Position numbers and translations under genes: made by a program
DNA from: Polaromonas sp.
GTDB lineage: Bacteria > Pseudomonadota > Gammaproteobacteria > Burkholderiales > Burkholderiaceae_C
Assembly: GCF_029945925.1 (NCBI RefSeq)
Contig: NZ_JAQSDN010000004.1
Location: 1-64,000 of the forward strand
Direction of reading: 5' to 3'
Length of the DNA stretch: 64,000 nucleotides
Shown: positions 45,350 to 54,277 of the stretch, piece after piece
Layout: each line of letters opens with the position of its first letter
Position numbering within the stretch: the stretch's first letter is position 1
Notes under the pieces: generated by a model
Told to the model about the DNA's origin: nothing
Database searches by the model: none
The model's input: the letters and a program-made list of their open reading frames with translations, nothing else

Positions 45350-46294
45350 CTAAGGTGCCGTCTGCTGCCGCAGGTACTCCTTGCGTTTCATGTCGAGGTA
45401 GGCGGCACGGTCCACCTCATACAGCTGGCGGGCATATTTCTGGGTTGCCGCGAACCAGCCCTCCAGGCCTTTCTCGAAGCGTTGCGGCGGTGGCACCGCA
45501 AGCGCATCGAGGTAGGACTCAATCGCGAGGTAGTAACGCATTGTGTTTCGCTCCACCACGCCACGCACCCCCCCAATGAGTGCCGGCGGCTCGCCGGGTG
45601 AAGCCGCTGCGGTCGGGGTGAACCCGACCTTTCCGCGGCCGAGGGTCGCCAGATACAGCTGCATGGCGACGCGACCCGCGCGCCCATAGGCGAAGGAGTA
45701 CCGCATGTGAATGAAGCTTTGGCCCTGCGCGATCGGGACAGCCTCGAGCAGGATCTTGTAATCATGTGTATCCAGCGGTCCATCTGCGGCGTCGAGTTCG
45801 ATGGCCAGATATTCCGGCTCTACCGCAGCCGTGCGGTAGGAAAAAAGAACCGTGGACGCCTCAACCAACGGCCGGTCATGCTTGCGGCCGATCCGCACAT
45901 CCAGCTGGGTGCCTCCACCGGCCGGTCTGGCACGGCAGAACTTGATGTTCAGATGCAGGATCAGCATGTCACACCAGTGCCTGGGGTCGCTCAGCTCGGT
46001 GCTGACCGTCCCGAACGGGTGCTTGACCAGGGCGTAGACATCACCCTCCAGTTGCTGGGCGCTTTCAGTCGACGCCAGGTACAAGGGCCCCTGGAACTGA
46101 TTGCTGGCAAGTTGAGGGCCCAAGGCAAGGTGCTTGGCCCGCAAGGCAGCAGGCCCGAGCGCCTGCGAACCGCCGGCGCCCCAGGCAGACATGAACAGCC
46201 CCAGCGAGAGCGACAACACAATCGCATGGCGGATGACCCGTTGGCTGGTATGGATGAACCACATCATGCCGATCATTATGGGCAGCCGGCCCAA
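45350..46294 (-). CDS. Exported protein of unknown function
   Basis: About 314 residues. A hydrophobic N-terminal segment (HAIVLSLSLGLFMSAWGAGG) looks like a signal peptide, so the mature protein is probably periplasmic or in the outer membrane. The body is mixed alpha/beta, with HWCDMLILHLNIKFCRA (a Cys pair) and YEVDRAAYLDMKRKEYLRQQ at the C-terminus. It resembles a conserved exported protein of proteobacteria without an assigned role. The start is uncertain: Mets at 46294, 46276, 46267 and 46264 are all possible ahead of the signal peptide. Confidence 0.7.
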   Translation of the reverse strand: MGRLPIMIGMMWFIHTSQRVIRHAIVLSLSLGLFMSAWGAGGSQALGPAALRAKHLALGPQLASNQFQGPLYLASTESAQQLEGDVYALVKHPFGTVSTELSDPRHWCDMLILHLNIKFCRARPAGGGTQLDVRIGRKHDRPLVEASTVLFSYRTAAVEPEYLAIELDAADGPLDTHDYKILLEAVPIAQGQSFIHMRYSFAYGRAGRVAMQLYLATLGRGKVGFTPTAAASPGEPPALIGGVRGVVERNTMRYYLAIESYLDALAVPPPQRFEKGLEGWFAATQKYARQLYEVDRAAYLDMKRKEYLRQQTAP

Positions 46295-46376
46295 CAGAAA
46301 CTTTGCGGCAGATCATGTCCGGTCGAGCCCATGCGCAGAAAAATCCGCCGTGCCAGCCGGCCGGCGGTTTCCCGTC

Positions 46377-46745
46377 CTACTTGCCGTCAATCACCTCGGC
46401 AGCGCTGCGGAAGGCATCCACCGCCGTGGGCACACCGCAATAAACGGCGGCGTGCAGCAACACCTCCTGAATCTCCGCAGAAGTTGCGCCGTTGTTGAGC
46501 GCACCGCGCACATGTGCCTTGAGTTCATGCTGCTTGCCGAGCGCCGCGAGCATGGCCACGGTGATCAGGCTTCGCGTCTTGCGCTCCAGGCCCGGCCGCT
46601 GCCAGACATCCCCCCAGGCTTTGGCGGTGATGTGTTCCTGAATGGGACGGGTGAAATCGGTGACATTGGCGAAAGCATTGCTTACAAAGTCTTCGCCCAT
46701 CACCTGCTTGCGGGTGGCGAGGCCTTTGTCGAATTGGGAATTCAT
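46377..46745 (-). CDS. Carboxymuconolactone decarboxylase family protein (PcaC-like)
   Basis: A 122-residue all-helical protein: GEDFVSNAFANVTDFTRPIQ, then GLERKTRSLITVAMLAALGK and the LLHAAVYCGVPTAVDAFRSA segment, typical of 4-carboxymuconolactone decarboxylase and its relatives. It acts on the protocatechuate branch in PcaC, but no other pca gene is nearby, so the substrate is open. It is divergent from another member of the same superfamily (AhpD-like), with 138 bases between the starts. Confidence 0.85.
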   Translation of the reverse strand: MNSQFDKGLATRKQVMGEDFVSNAFANVTDFTRPIQEHITAKAWGDVWQRPGLERKTRSLITVAMLAALGKQHELKAHVRGALNNGATSAEIQEVLLHAAVYCGVPTAVDAFRSAAEVIDGK

Positions 46746-46883
46746 GGGTCAAGTGCTCCTGGACAAATCGCCAGCATAGCCGCTGGCGTCCCCATCAGCC
46801 TGCGCCGACAAGGCCAACCTCCCCAAAGTCACCTCGCACTGAACGTATCATTGCCCCAACATTCACCCGCCATGAGACAAGCC

Positions 46884-47459
46884 ATGACCACAAGATACCC
46901 CCTGCCCGACCTCAACACCCTGCCCGATGACATCAAGGCCAAAGTGCTGGAAGTGCAGGAAAAAGCCGGCTTCGTACCCAATGTGTTTCTGGCGCTGGCG
47001 CGTCGTCCGGCGGAGTGGCGTGCCTTTTTTGCCTACCATGACGCATTGATGTTGCGCGAGGAGTCGGGCCTGAGCAAAGGCGACCGCGAGATGATCGTGA
47101 CCACCACGAGTGCGGCCAACCACTGCGTGTACTGCGTGGTGGCGCATGGCGCGCTCCTGCGGATCTACGAGAAAAAGCCGCTGGTGGCCGACCAGGTGGC
47201 GGTGAACTACCGCAAGGCCGACATCACGCCGCGCCAGCGCGCCATGCTGGACTTCGCGATGAAGGTCTGCCAGAAGTCGGGCGAGGTGGAAGAAGCCGAC
47301 TTTGCCGCGCTGCATACCCACGGCTTCAACGACGAGGACATCTGGGACATTGCGGCGATCACCGCTTTCTTCGGCCTGTCCAACCGCATCGCGAGCTTTT
47401 CCAGCATGATGCCCAACCCCGAGTTTTACCTGATGGGTCGGTTGCCGAAGCAGAAATAG
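46884..47459 (+). CDS. AhpD-like peroxidase-related protein
   Basis: A 191-residue protein of the alkylhydroperoxidase AhpD-like family. The redox CxxC with proton-relay His is in NHCVYCVVAHGALLR; the C-terminal part (FNDEDIWDIAAITAFFGLSNRI) is the usual helix pair of 'peroxidase-related enzyme' proteins. It probably reduces peroxides or acts with another thiol donor. The start is either 46884 (MTTRYPLPDLN, where family similarity begins) or 46872. No strong ribosome site for either. Confidence 0.87.
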   Translation: MTTRYPLPDLNTLPDDIKAKVLEVQEKAGFVPNVFLALARRPAEWRAFFAYHDALMLREESGLSKGDREMIVTTTSAANHCVYCVVAHGALLRIYEKKPLVADQVAVNYRKADITPRQRAMLDFAMKVCQKSGEVEEADFAALHTHGFNDEDIWDIAAITAFFGLSNRIASFSSMMPNPEFYLMGRLPKQK

Positions 47460-47483
47460 GGAAACAGGGGCCGCTGGCCCCGG

Positions 47484-49910
47484 TCAGCGCAGCTTTCCGG
47501 GTTTGCGTTCCGGTTTGTGCTGCTCCGCACGCTGGCAGGAGCGCCGGAAATCCTGCAGGGTTTTCTGCGCGCGGCCCAGCACGCTGCCTTCCGGGTAATC
47601 GCCTGACGCGCCGAACCCGCCAAAAGGCGTGCCGGTGAGCAGTTCCAGGCCTTCACTGGCATGTTCGGCCGTGTAGATGTGGAACCGTCCCGCGGCCACC
47701 GCCTCCACCACCTTGCGCTCGAGCATCAGGTGGCGCCGGTTACGGTGCGGAATCAGCACGCCCTGGCTGCCGTCCAGCCCGACAATTTCACAGCTGCGAA
47801 AGTAGCCTTCTATTTTTTCGTTGATCCCGCCGACCGGCAGCATGTCGCCATGCTGGTTGATCGCCCCGGTCACGGCGACGCCCTGTTTCAGCGGCAGCCC
47901 TGACAGCGACGACAGCAGTACATACAGTTCGGCGCAGGAAGCGGAATCACCCTCGACGCCGTGGTACTCCTGTTCGAAAACAATGGCCGCATTCAACGCC
48001 AGCGGCGCAATATGGGCAAACAGCGCCGACAGGTAACTGTGCAGGATGAGCACCCCCTTGTCATGGATGGGGCCGGAAAGCTCCACCTCGCGCTCCACGT
48101 TGAGCAGGCCCTCGTCGCCGGCGTAGGTGCGTGCCGTGACACCCACCGGAAAACCGAAACGGTAGTCGCCCAGGTCAATCACGGTCAAGGCATTGAGCTG
48201 CCCCACCTTCTCGCCGGTCAGGACCAGCAGCCGCTCCCCGTCCGCAATGGTTTCCTGCTGGCGCTGCTCGGGGTAGTCGTGCCTGTAGTTGCGGGCACGA
48301 AGCGCCGCCTCGACGTCCTGCAGGTCCACCAGGGTCGCGCCCCGCGCGCGGCCCATGGCGGCGCTCTCCATCACGAGGGCCTCGGTGCGGGAAAAAATGG
48401 CGCTCTGGCGCGTCTGATCGTCCACCTCGCGGTGGGAATCTTCCAGCAGGCGCGCGACGGCCGCCGCGGAAAAGTGGGGGAAGCCCATTTTGCGGCAGGT
48501 GTGCGCCACAAAAACCGCCGAAGCCCGGCGGGTATCCTGGTTGGCCGGAAAACTTTCGGCCACGTCCACCTTGCAGCGAAAACGGCGGGTGAACTCCGGA
48601 TCGCTCTCCTGCAGGAGGTAGTACTCCTCGACGGAGCCGATCAGGATGATCTTGACATCCGCATCGACAGGTTCCGGCTCCAGTGCCACGGCGGCCATGG
48701 GCGAATACGTCATGCCGGACTCCTCGATCTGCACGCGGCCGCTGCGCAGGAAGCGGCGCAGCTTTTCCCACACCAGCTCATCGGCCAGCAGGTCGTGCAG
48801 GTGCAGCATCAGAAAGCCGCCGTTCGCCTTGAGCAGGCTGCCCGCGCGTATGCGCGAAAAATCCGTGACCCGCACATCGTTGTCGGACTGGTACTCGATG
48901 CTGCCAAACAGCCTGCGCAGCAGGGGGTTGTCCTCGACCATCACCGGCGCGCCGGTCAGGCCGTGGTTGTCCACGACCAGGTTGACCCGGTAACGGCCCA
49001 GCACTGAAGCCAATGCCTCAAGCCGGACCTCTTCGTCGGTGTCGCCCGCCTGGAACAGCTCCAGGTTTTCGAGCGCATCGTGCATGACCAGTTCCAGGTA
49101 GTTGCCCAGCTTGACCGAGTCCTTGATCTGTTTGCGCAGCTCGTTGCGGATCTCCTGCAGTTCGTGCTCCACCATCGGTTTGACCACCTGGCGGCGCAAG
49201 GCCGCCAGGCCTTCGTGCAGGACCCGTTCCATGGACCGGGTTTTGTCGAGAAACCGGGCGATTTCGGCACGCAGTTCCTGCTCGGCGCGGTCAATCTCCA
49301 CACGCCGCTCTTTCGGCAGGGCCAGCGCCTCGCTTTCGGTCAGGGCCCGGCCCTTGTCATCCCTCAGGGTGAAGACCAGGTGGCCCGCCTCGCGAAACAA
49401 TGAAAAGCTCCGGGCCTCGGCAAACGCATCCAGCTCCGCGTAGGCCGGGTCCTCTTCCGCCTTGTAACTTTTTTCGATGCGTTCGCTTTCCGTGCGGAAA
49501 TCCTGATCCGCCAGTCGTTTGGGAATTTCCGCCTGAAGCGTTTTAGTCAACTGCAGCATGAGTTGACGCAGCAACCGGCCCTGCCCCGCGGGCATGCGCA
49601 AGGCCCGGGGCCGCTCCGGCGCGTCGAAATTGTTGAGGTAACACAGGTCCGGCGGCACCGGCCGGCTGGCCGCCGCCGTCTGCATCATCTGCAGCAGCAG
49701 GGTTGATCTTCCCGTGCCGACCTCGCCCAGCACGAAAAGGTTGTAGTCGGGCTGCGCCATTGCCAGGCCAAAGCGGGCCGCGGTTTCGGCACGCTCCTGG
49801 CCGATCCAGTGCATCGGCTGGTCCAGCAGTTCGGAGGTGTCCGCGAACCCCAAAAGCCCGGGGTCGATGGCGAGACGCAGATCAGCGGGAAGGACTTTGG
49901 CGACAGGCAT
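47484..49910 (-). CDS. Lon-like ATP-dependent protease (LonB/YcbZ-type)
   Basis: An 808-residue protein. N-terminal AAA-type region with Walker A LGEVGTGRSTLL (~55-65), a coiled-coil helical insert (~160-300) and the second half of the ATPase region (AGSLLKANGGFLMLHLHDLL). The C-terminal S16 protease domain carries Ser in GDSASCAELYVLLSSLSGLP and Lys in GINEKIEGYFRSC, the Lon Ser-Lys dyad. It lacks the Lon N-terminal substrate domain and has no membrane helices, so it is of the soluble YcbZ-like group. Start at 49910 (MPVAKVLPADLRLAIDP). It probably degrades specific substrates; none is known. Confidence 0.9.
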   Translation of the reverse strand: MPVAKVLPADLRLAIDPGLLGFADTSELLDQPMHWIGQERAETAARFGLAMAQPDYNLFVLGEVGTGRSTLLLQMMQTAAASRPVPPDLCYLNNFDAPERPRALRMPAGQGRLLRQLMLQLTKTLQAEIPKRLADQDFRTESERIEKSYKAEEDPAYAELDAFAEARSFSLFREAGHLVFTLRDDKGRALTESEALALPKERRVEIDRAEQELRAEIARFLDKTRSMERVLHEGLAALRRQVVKPMVEHELQEIRNELRKQIKDSVKLGNYLELVMHDALENLELFQAGDTDEEVRLEALASVLGRYRVNLVVDNHGLTGAPVMVEDNPLLRRLFGSIEYQSDNDVRVTDFSRIRAGSLLKANGGFLMLHLHDLLADELVWEKLRRFLRSGRVQIEESGMTYSPMAAVALEPEPVDADVKIILIGSVEEYYLLQESDPEFTRRFRCKVDVAESFPANQDTRRASAVFVAHTCRKMGFPHFSAAAVARLLEDSHREVDDQTRQSAIFSRTEALVMESAAMGRARGATLVDLQDVEAALRARNYRHDYPEQRQQETIADGERLLVLTGEKVGQLNALTVIDLGDYRFGFPVGVTARTYAGDEGLLNVEREVELSGPIHDKGVLILHSYLSALFAHIAPLALNAAIVFEQEYHGVEGDSASCAELYVLLSSLSGLPLKQGVAVTGAINQHGDMLPVGGINEKIEGYFRSCEIVGLDGSQGVLIPHRNRRHLMLERKVVEAVAAGRFHIYTAEHASEGLELLTGTPFGGFGASGDYPEGSVLGRAQKTLQDFRRSCQRAEQHKPERKPGKLR

Positions 49911-49947
49911 GGGGCTGGCAAGGTGGATGGATGGCCGGATTTTGCGC

Positions 49948-50367
49948 TCAGCTGACCAGCTGGCGCATCCAGTCGGGCAAGGGGGCGGCCTTCTGGCTCG
50001 GAAAGTCGACCCAGATCGTCGTGGCACCGCCGGCCGCACAGATCACACCGGGCTGGTCGGCACGCTCCATCGTGCCCCAGCTCTCGAAGGTGGTGCGTGC
50101 CGGGTCGCTGACATACATCTTGACCAGCACGTCCCCCGGGTATTCGAGTTGTTTGTAAAAATTGCAGAACGCATTGACGATGACCGGGCCTTCGCCCTGG
50201 GGGTCGGGCACACAGCCGATGGAATGCATCCAGTCGATACGAACCGTTTCCAGGTAACGGAAATAGCTGGTGTTGTTGACATGGCCCATGGCGTCCATAT
50301 CGCCCCACCGGATGGGGATGGACATTTCAAAAACCAGTTTCTTGATCTCGGGAATTTCAATTTTCAT
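49948..50367 (-). CDS. Hotdog-fold acyl-CoA thioesterase
   Basis: A 139-residue 4-hydroxybenzoyl-CoA thioesterase-type protein with the active-site segment IRWGDMDAMGHVNNTSYFRYL (quoted in part: Asp in GDMDAMGHVNN). The ATG at 50367 starts MKIEIPEIKKLVFEMSIPI. It shares a strand and an 80-base spacing with an upstream SDR gene and faces ETF-QO beyond it, suggesting fatty or aromatic acyl-CoA metabolism. Confidence 0.88.
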   Translation of the reverse strand: MKIEIPEIKKLVFEMSIPIRWGDMDAMGHVNNTSYFRYLETVRIDWMHSIGCVPDPQGEGPVIVNAFCNFYKQLEYPGDVLVKMYVSDPARTTFESWGTMERADQPGVICAAGGATTIWVDFPSQKAAPLPDWMRQLVS

Positions 50368-50447
50368 GGCGCTGTGAAGACGATGGAGAGTCGAAAAGGA
50401 AGGACAAAAAAAGATGGCCGATGGACAGGCGCTCAGCGGCGCGCGCC

Positions 50448-51230
50448 TCAGAGCCCGAAGCCGTCGTCCGCCGCAATGACCGCACCGTTGATGAAGTGGC
50501 TCTGGCCACTGGCCAGCATCACCAGCAGCGCGTCCAGGTCCTCCGGCTTGCCGATGCGCTTGCGCGGCAACATCTGCACCAGCCGTTTTCCCTGCTCGGT
50601 TTCCCAGTGGTGGTGGTTGATCTCGGTGTCGATGTAGCCCGGGCAGATGGCGTTGACGTTGATGCCGAACTTGCCCCACTCCAGCGCCATGGCCCTGGTC
50701 ATCTGCACCACCGCCGCCTTGCTCATGCAGTACACGCCAATCTGCGGCAACACGCGCAGGCCGGCCATGGAGGCAATGTTGATGATGTGTGCGCCGGAAA
50801 AGGCGCCGGGCGCCGCGCCGCGCGACCGCGCCAGCATGCGTTTGCCGACTTCCTGCGCCACAAAAAAAGCGCCCTTGACGTTGGTGCCGAAAATGAAGTC
50901 GTAGTCATCCTCGCCCACGTCCTGGATGCGCTGCGTGGTGCTCACGCCGGAGTTGTTGACGAGGATGTCAATGGGGCCGACCTCGGTCTCGGCGTGCGCC
51001 ACCGCCGACTTGATGCTGGCATGGTCCGTCACATCGAGCGTGACCACATGCGCATCACCGCCTTCGGCCTCGATCTGCGCGCGCAATGCCTTGAGCTTGT
51101 CCATCCTGCGGCTGGCCAGCACCACCGCTGCGCCGGCACGGCTCAGGGTTTTGGCAAACTGCGCACCCAGACCGCCGGATGCGCCGGTCACGAGCGCGAC
51201 ACGCCCTGAAAGATCCAGGCTGTAAGCCAT
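50448..51230 (-). CDS. Short-chain dehydrogenase/reductase
   Basis: A 260-residue SDR. NAD(P) loop GASGGLGAQFA, LVNNSGVS, catalytic Ser in INIASMAGL and Tyr/Lys in YCMSKAA. ASRRMDKL with Arg residues after the second strand hints at NADP(H). C-terminal DALLVMLASGQSHFINGAVI is usual for 3-hydroxyacyl reductase-like members. It is divergent from ETF-QO (138 bases between starts) and upstream of a thioesterase, so an acyl-CoA role such as 3-hydroxyacyl-CoA dehydrogenation is likely but not proven. Confidence 0.9.
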   Translation of the reverse strand: MAYSLDLSGRVALVTGASGGLGAQFAKTLSRAGAAVVLASRRMDKLKALRAQIEAEGGDAHVVTLDVTDHASIKSAVAHAETEVGPIDILVNNSGVSTTQRIQDVGEDDYDFIFGTNVKGAFFVAQEVGKRMLARSRGAAPGAFSGAHIINIASMAGLRVLPQIGVYCMSKAAVVQMTRAMALEWGKFGINVNAICPGYIDTEINHHHWETEQGKRLVQMLPRKRIGKPEDLDALLVMLASGQSHFINGAVIAADDGFGL

Positions 51231-51368
51231 TAGAGGGTCCTCTCGATAAAAGTGTGCCGATGCGAACGATCGTTCGACTCAGCGGATTCACGACATAAAA
51301 TCAGGCGCAGACTGCGGCCGTTACCTGACGGACAACCGTTCCTGAAATTGATTATCAGCGAGTCCACC

Positions 51369-53054
51369 ATGAACAACGAAGAAATCCTGGCCCAGTTCGG
51401 CCCCCGTGAAGCGATGGAATACGACGTGGTCGTGGTCGGAGGCGGGCCCGGCGGTCTGGCCACGGCCATTCGCCTGAAACAGCTGGCCGCTGAAAAAGGC
51501 ACGGAGCTCTCTGTGGTGGTGCTTGAAAAAGGCTCGGAGCCCGGCGCGCACATTCTGTCCGGCGCGGTCATGGACCCCAAGGCCCTTACCGAGCTGATTC
51601 CGGACTGGAAAGAGCTGGGTGCCCCGCTGAACCAGCCCGTGACCAGCGACGAGGTGCTGTTCCTCAGCGAAACGGGCGCGACAAAAACACCGGCTTTTTT
51701 TGTGCCCGAGTGTTTTCACAACGAAGGCAACTACGTCGTCAGCCTTGGCAATGTGGTGCGCTGGATGGCGCAGCAGGCCGAGAACCTGGGGGTGGAAATT
51801 TTCCCAGGCTTCGCAGCCGCCGAAGTGCTTTACAACGACAACGGCTCCGTCAAGGGCGTGGCCACCGGCAACCTGGGCGTCGGCAAGGACGGCCAGCCGA
51901 GCGACCATTTCCAGCTCGGCATGGAACTGCACGGCAAGTACACGATTTTTGCCGAAGGCGCGCGCGGCCACCTGGGCCGCCAGCTCATGGCGCAGTTCAA
52001 GCTCAACGAGGGCAAGGACCCGCAGGCCTACGCGCTGGGCGTGAAGGAACTCTGGGAAATCGATCCGGCCAAACACAAGCCCGGCCTGGTCGTGCACACC
52101 GCCGGCTGGCCCATGGACAGCCAGACCTATGGCGGCGGCTTCATGTACCACCTGGAAGACAACAAGGTCACGCTGGGCCTGGTGGTCGGCCTGGACTACA
52201 GCAACCCCTGGCTCAGCCCCTTCGAGGAAATGCAGCGCTGGAAAACGCACCCCAGCATCAAGGCCTACCTCGAAGGCGGCAAACGCATCAGCTACGGCGC
52301 ACGTGCCATCACGGCCGGGGGCATGGTCAGCCTGCCCAAAACCGTGTTCCCCGGCGGCGCACTGATCGGCTGCGAAGCCGGTTACCTCAACGCCGCACGC
52401 ATCAAGGGCAGCCATGCCGCCATCAAGACCGGCATGCTCGCGGCCGAGGCCGCCTTCGATGCGGTCACCGCGGGCCGCCAGCACGACGAACTGAGCGCCT
52501 ACCCGCAAGCCTTTGCCAAAAGCTGGCTGCATGCCGAACTGAACCAGTCACGCAACTTCAAGCAGTGGTTCAAGAAAGGCGTGTATGTCGGCTCCTTCAT
52601 GACCGGCATCGAACAGTGGCTGCTGCCCAAGCTGGGCATCCGCAACCCGCCGTGGACGATTCGCCGCAAGGTGGCCGACCACGCCACGCTCAAACCGGCG
52701 GCCGAGTGCCCGCAGATTGTTTACCCCAAGCCCGACAACAAGATCACCTTCGACCGTCTGAGTTCGGTGTTTGTTTCCAACACCAACCATGAAGAGCAGC
52801 AACCGGCGCACCTGACGCTCAAGGACGCCAGCGTGCCGGTCAACATCAACCTGGCGACTTATGCCGGTCCGGAGTCGCGCTACTGCCCGGCCGGTGTGTA
52901 TGAGTTCGTGAAGAACCCCGACGCTAGCTCCCGCCTGCAGATCAACGCGCAGAACTGCGTGCACTGCAAGACCTGCGACATCAAGGACCCGACGCAAAAC
53001 ATTGTCTGGGTCACACCCGAAGGCGGTGGCGGCCCCAACTACAGCGGCATGTAG
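51369..53054 (+). CDS. Electron transfer flavoprotein-ubiquinone oxidoreductase
   Basis: A 561-residue ETF-QO passing electrons from electron-transfer flavoprotein (fatty acid and amino acid oxidation) to ubiquinone at the inner membrane. Seen: FAD site VVVVGGGPGGLATAIRL, LEKGSEPGAHILSGAV, EGARGHLGRQL, and the C-terminal 4Fe-4S ligands CPAGVYEF ... NCVHCKTCDIKDPTQNI. The length matches the family. The start at 51369 (MNNEEILAQFG) was preferred over an upstream in-frame ATG at 51252, which would add an unrelated basic extension overlapping the SDR control region. Confidence 0.96.
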   Translation: MNNEEILAQFGPREAMEYDVVVVGGGPGGLATAIRLKQLAAEKGTELSVVVLEKGSEPGAHILSGAVMDPKALTELIPDWKELGAPLNQPVTSDEVLFLSETGATKTPAFFVPECFHNEGNYVVSLGNVVRWMAQQAENLGVEIFPGFAAAEVLYNDNGSVKGVATGNLGVGKDGQPSDHFQLGMELHGKYTIFAEGARGHLGRQLMAQFKLNEGKDPQAYALGVKELWEIDPAKHKPGLVVHTAGWPMDSQTYGGGFMYHLEDNKVTLGLVVGLDYSNPWLSPFEEMQRWKTHPSIKAYLEGGKRISYGARAITAGGMVSLPKTVFPGGALIGCEAGYLNAARIKGSHAAIKTGMLAAEAAFDAVTAGRQHDELSAYPQAFAKSWLHAELNQSRNFKQWFKKGVYVGSFMTGIEQWLLPKLGIRNPPWTIRRKVADHATLKPAAECPQIVYPKPDNKITFDRLSSVFVSNTNHEEQQPAHLTLKDASVPVNINLATYAGPESRYCPAGVYEFVKNPDASSRLQINAQNCVHCKTCDIKDPTQNIVWVTPEGGGGPNYSGM

Positions 53055-53192
53055 GGCCATGCGGGGCGGGCCAGCCTCCGCCAAAGTGCAAGCCGCCCGA
53101 CCTGCCCGTCTTGAACCTTCACCCGCGGCATCGCCCGGGTGACGCCAGCGCCACACGATGTCCGATCAACGTCCAGAGAAGGCCCAGCTCCC

Positions 53193-54191
53193 ATGAACAT
53201 TGTCATTACCGGCGGCGCCGGTTTTCTGGGCGTTCGCCTGGCCCGCGAACTGCTCCAACAAGGCACGCTGTCGCTGGCCGGCAGCCCCGCGCAACCCATC
53301 ACCCGCGTGACCCTGCTGGACCGGGCGGCACCACCGGCCGACCTGATGGCCGACAGCCGCGTTCGCGCCGTCGAGGGGGACCTGAACGCCCTGCTCGCAA
53401 CAGGCCAGTCCTCCAGCCCCGTGATCGCCAATGACACGGACGTGGTTTTTCACCTCGCCGCTGCGGTCAGCGGTGAATGCGAAGCCGATTTCGACCTCGG
53501 CATGCGCAGCAACCTCGATGCCACGCGCGCCCTGCTGGAGACCTGCCGGCGCCTGAAGACCTCGCCGACACTGGTGTTTGCCAGCTCACTGGCCGTGTTC
53601 GGCAATTCCCCCGAACAACCCCTGCCCGCAGTGATTGAAGACAGCACCTTGCCGACGCCCCAGAACAGCTACGGCATCCAGAAATTCATCGGCGAGCAGC
53701 TGGTGGCCGACTATGCCCGCAAGGGTTTTGTCCGCGGCCGCAACGTGCGCCTGATGACCGTGAGTGTGCGCCCCGGCAAACCCAACGGCGCGGCCTCCAG
53801 CTTCCTGAGCGGCATGATCCGCGAGCCGCTGGCCGGCGTGCGGGCCGCGTGCCCGGTGGCGCCCGACACACCGGTGGCGCTGTCCTCGCCCAGCCGCACC
53901 ATCCATGGCCTGATCAGGGCCGCCGAGGCCAGCGACGCCGACTGGGGCGCGCGTACCGCCATCAACCTGCCAGCCCTCAAGACAACTCCCGGCGAGATGG
54001 CGGCGGCGCTGGAGCGCCTGGCAGGCAAGGAGGTGGCCGCGTTGATTGACTGGACGCCGGACGCCGCGATTGCCAACATCGTGACCAGCTGGCCGGCCCA
54101 CATCGACGCGGCTCGGGCTCGCCGGCTGGGCCTGCTGCCCGACGCCAATTTCGATGCCATCATCGGAGAGTACTTAAGCGAAAACCCCTAG
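53193..54191 (+). CDS. denD: NAD-dependent epimerase/dehydratase family, probable D-erythronate dehydrogenase
   Basis: A 332-residue extended-SDR protein: Rossmann loop ITGGAGFLGVRLA, VFHLAAAVSGE, Ser/Tyr/Lys triad in VFASSLAVFG and NSYGIQKFIGE, VRLMTVSVRPGKPNGAAS. Enzymes of this type next to TRAP transporters have been shown to be D-erythronate dehydrogenases (DenD). The TRAP genes begin 86 bases downstream on the same strand, which supports this, but kinases or aldolases of the erythronate route (DerK/OtnK, OtnC, OtnI) are not in the window. Start at 53193, where the Rossmann fold begins. Confidence 0.78.
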   Translation: MNIVITGGAGFLGVRLARELLQQGTLSLAGSPAQPITRVTLLDRAAPPADLMADSRVRAVEGDLNALLATGQSSSPVIANDTDVVFHLAAAVSGECEADFDLGMRSNLDATRALLETCRRLKTSPTLVFASSLAVFGNSPEQPLPAVIEDSTLPTPQNSYGIQKFIGEQLVADYARKGFVRGRNVRLMTVSVRPGKPNGAASSFLSGMIREPLAGVRAACPVAPDTPVALSSPSRTIHGLIRAAEASDADWGARTAINLPALKTTPGEMAAALERLAGKEVAALIDWTPDAAIANIVTSWPAHIDAARARRLGLLPDANFDAIIGEYLSENP

Positions 54192-54277
54192 GCGACGCAA
54201 CGCCCCAAGAGATGAAAATTGCAAGTTGTATGACAACTTTTCCATCCACCCCTTTTTTCACCCCGAGGAGACACTCC

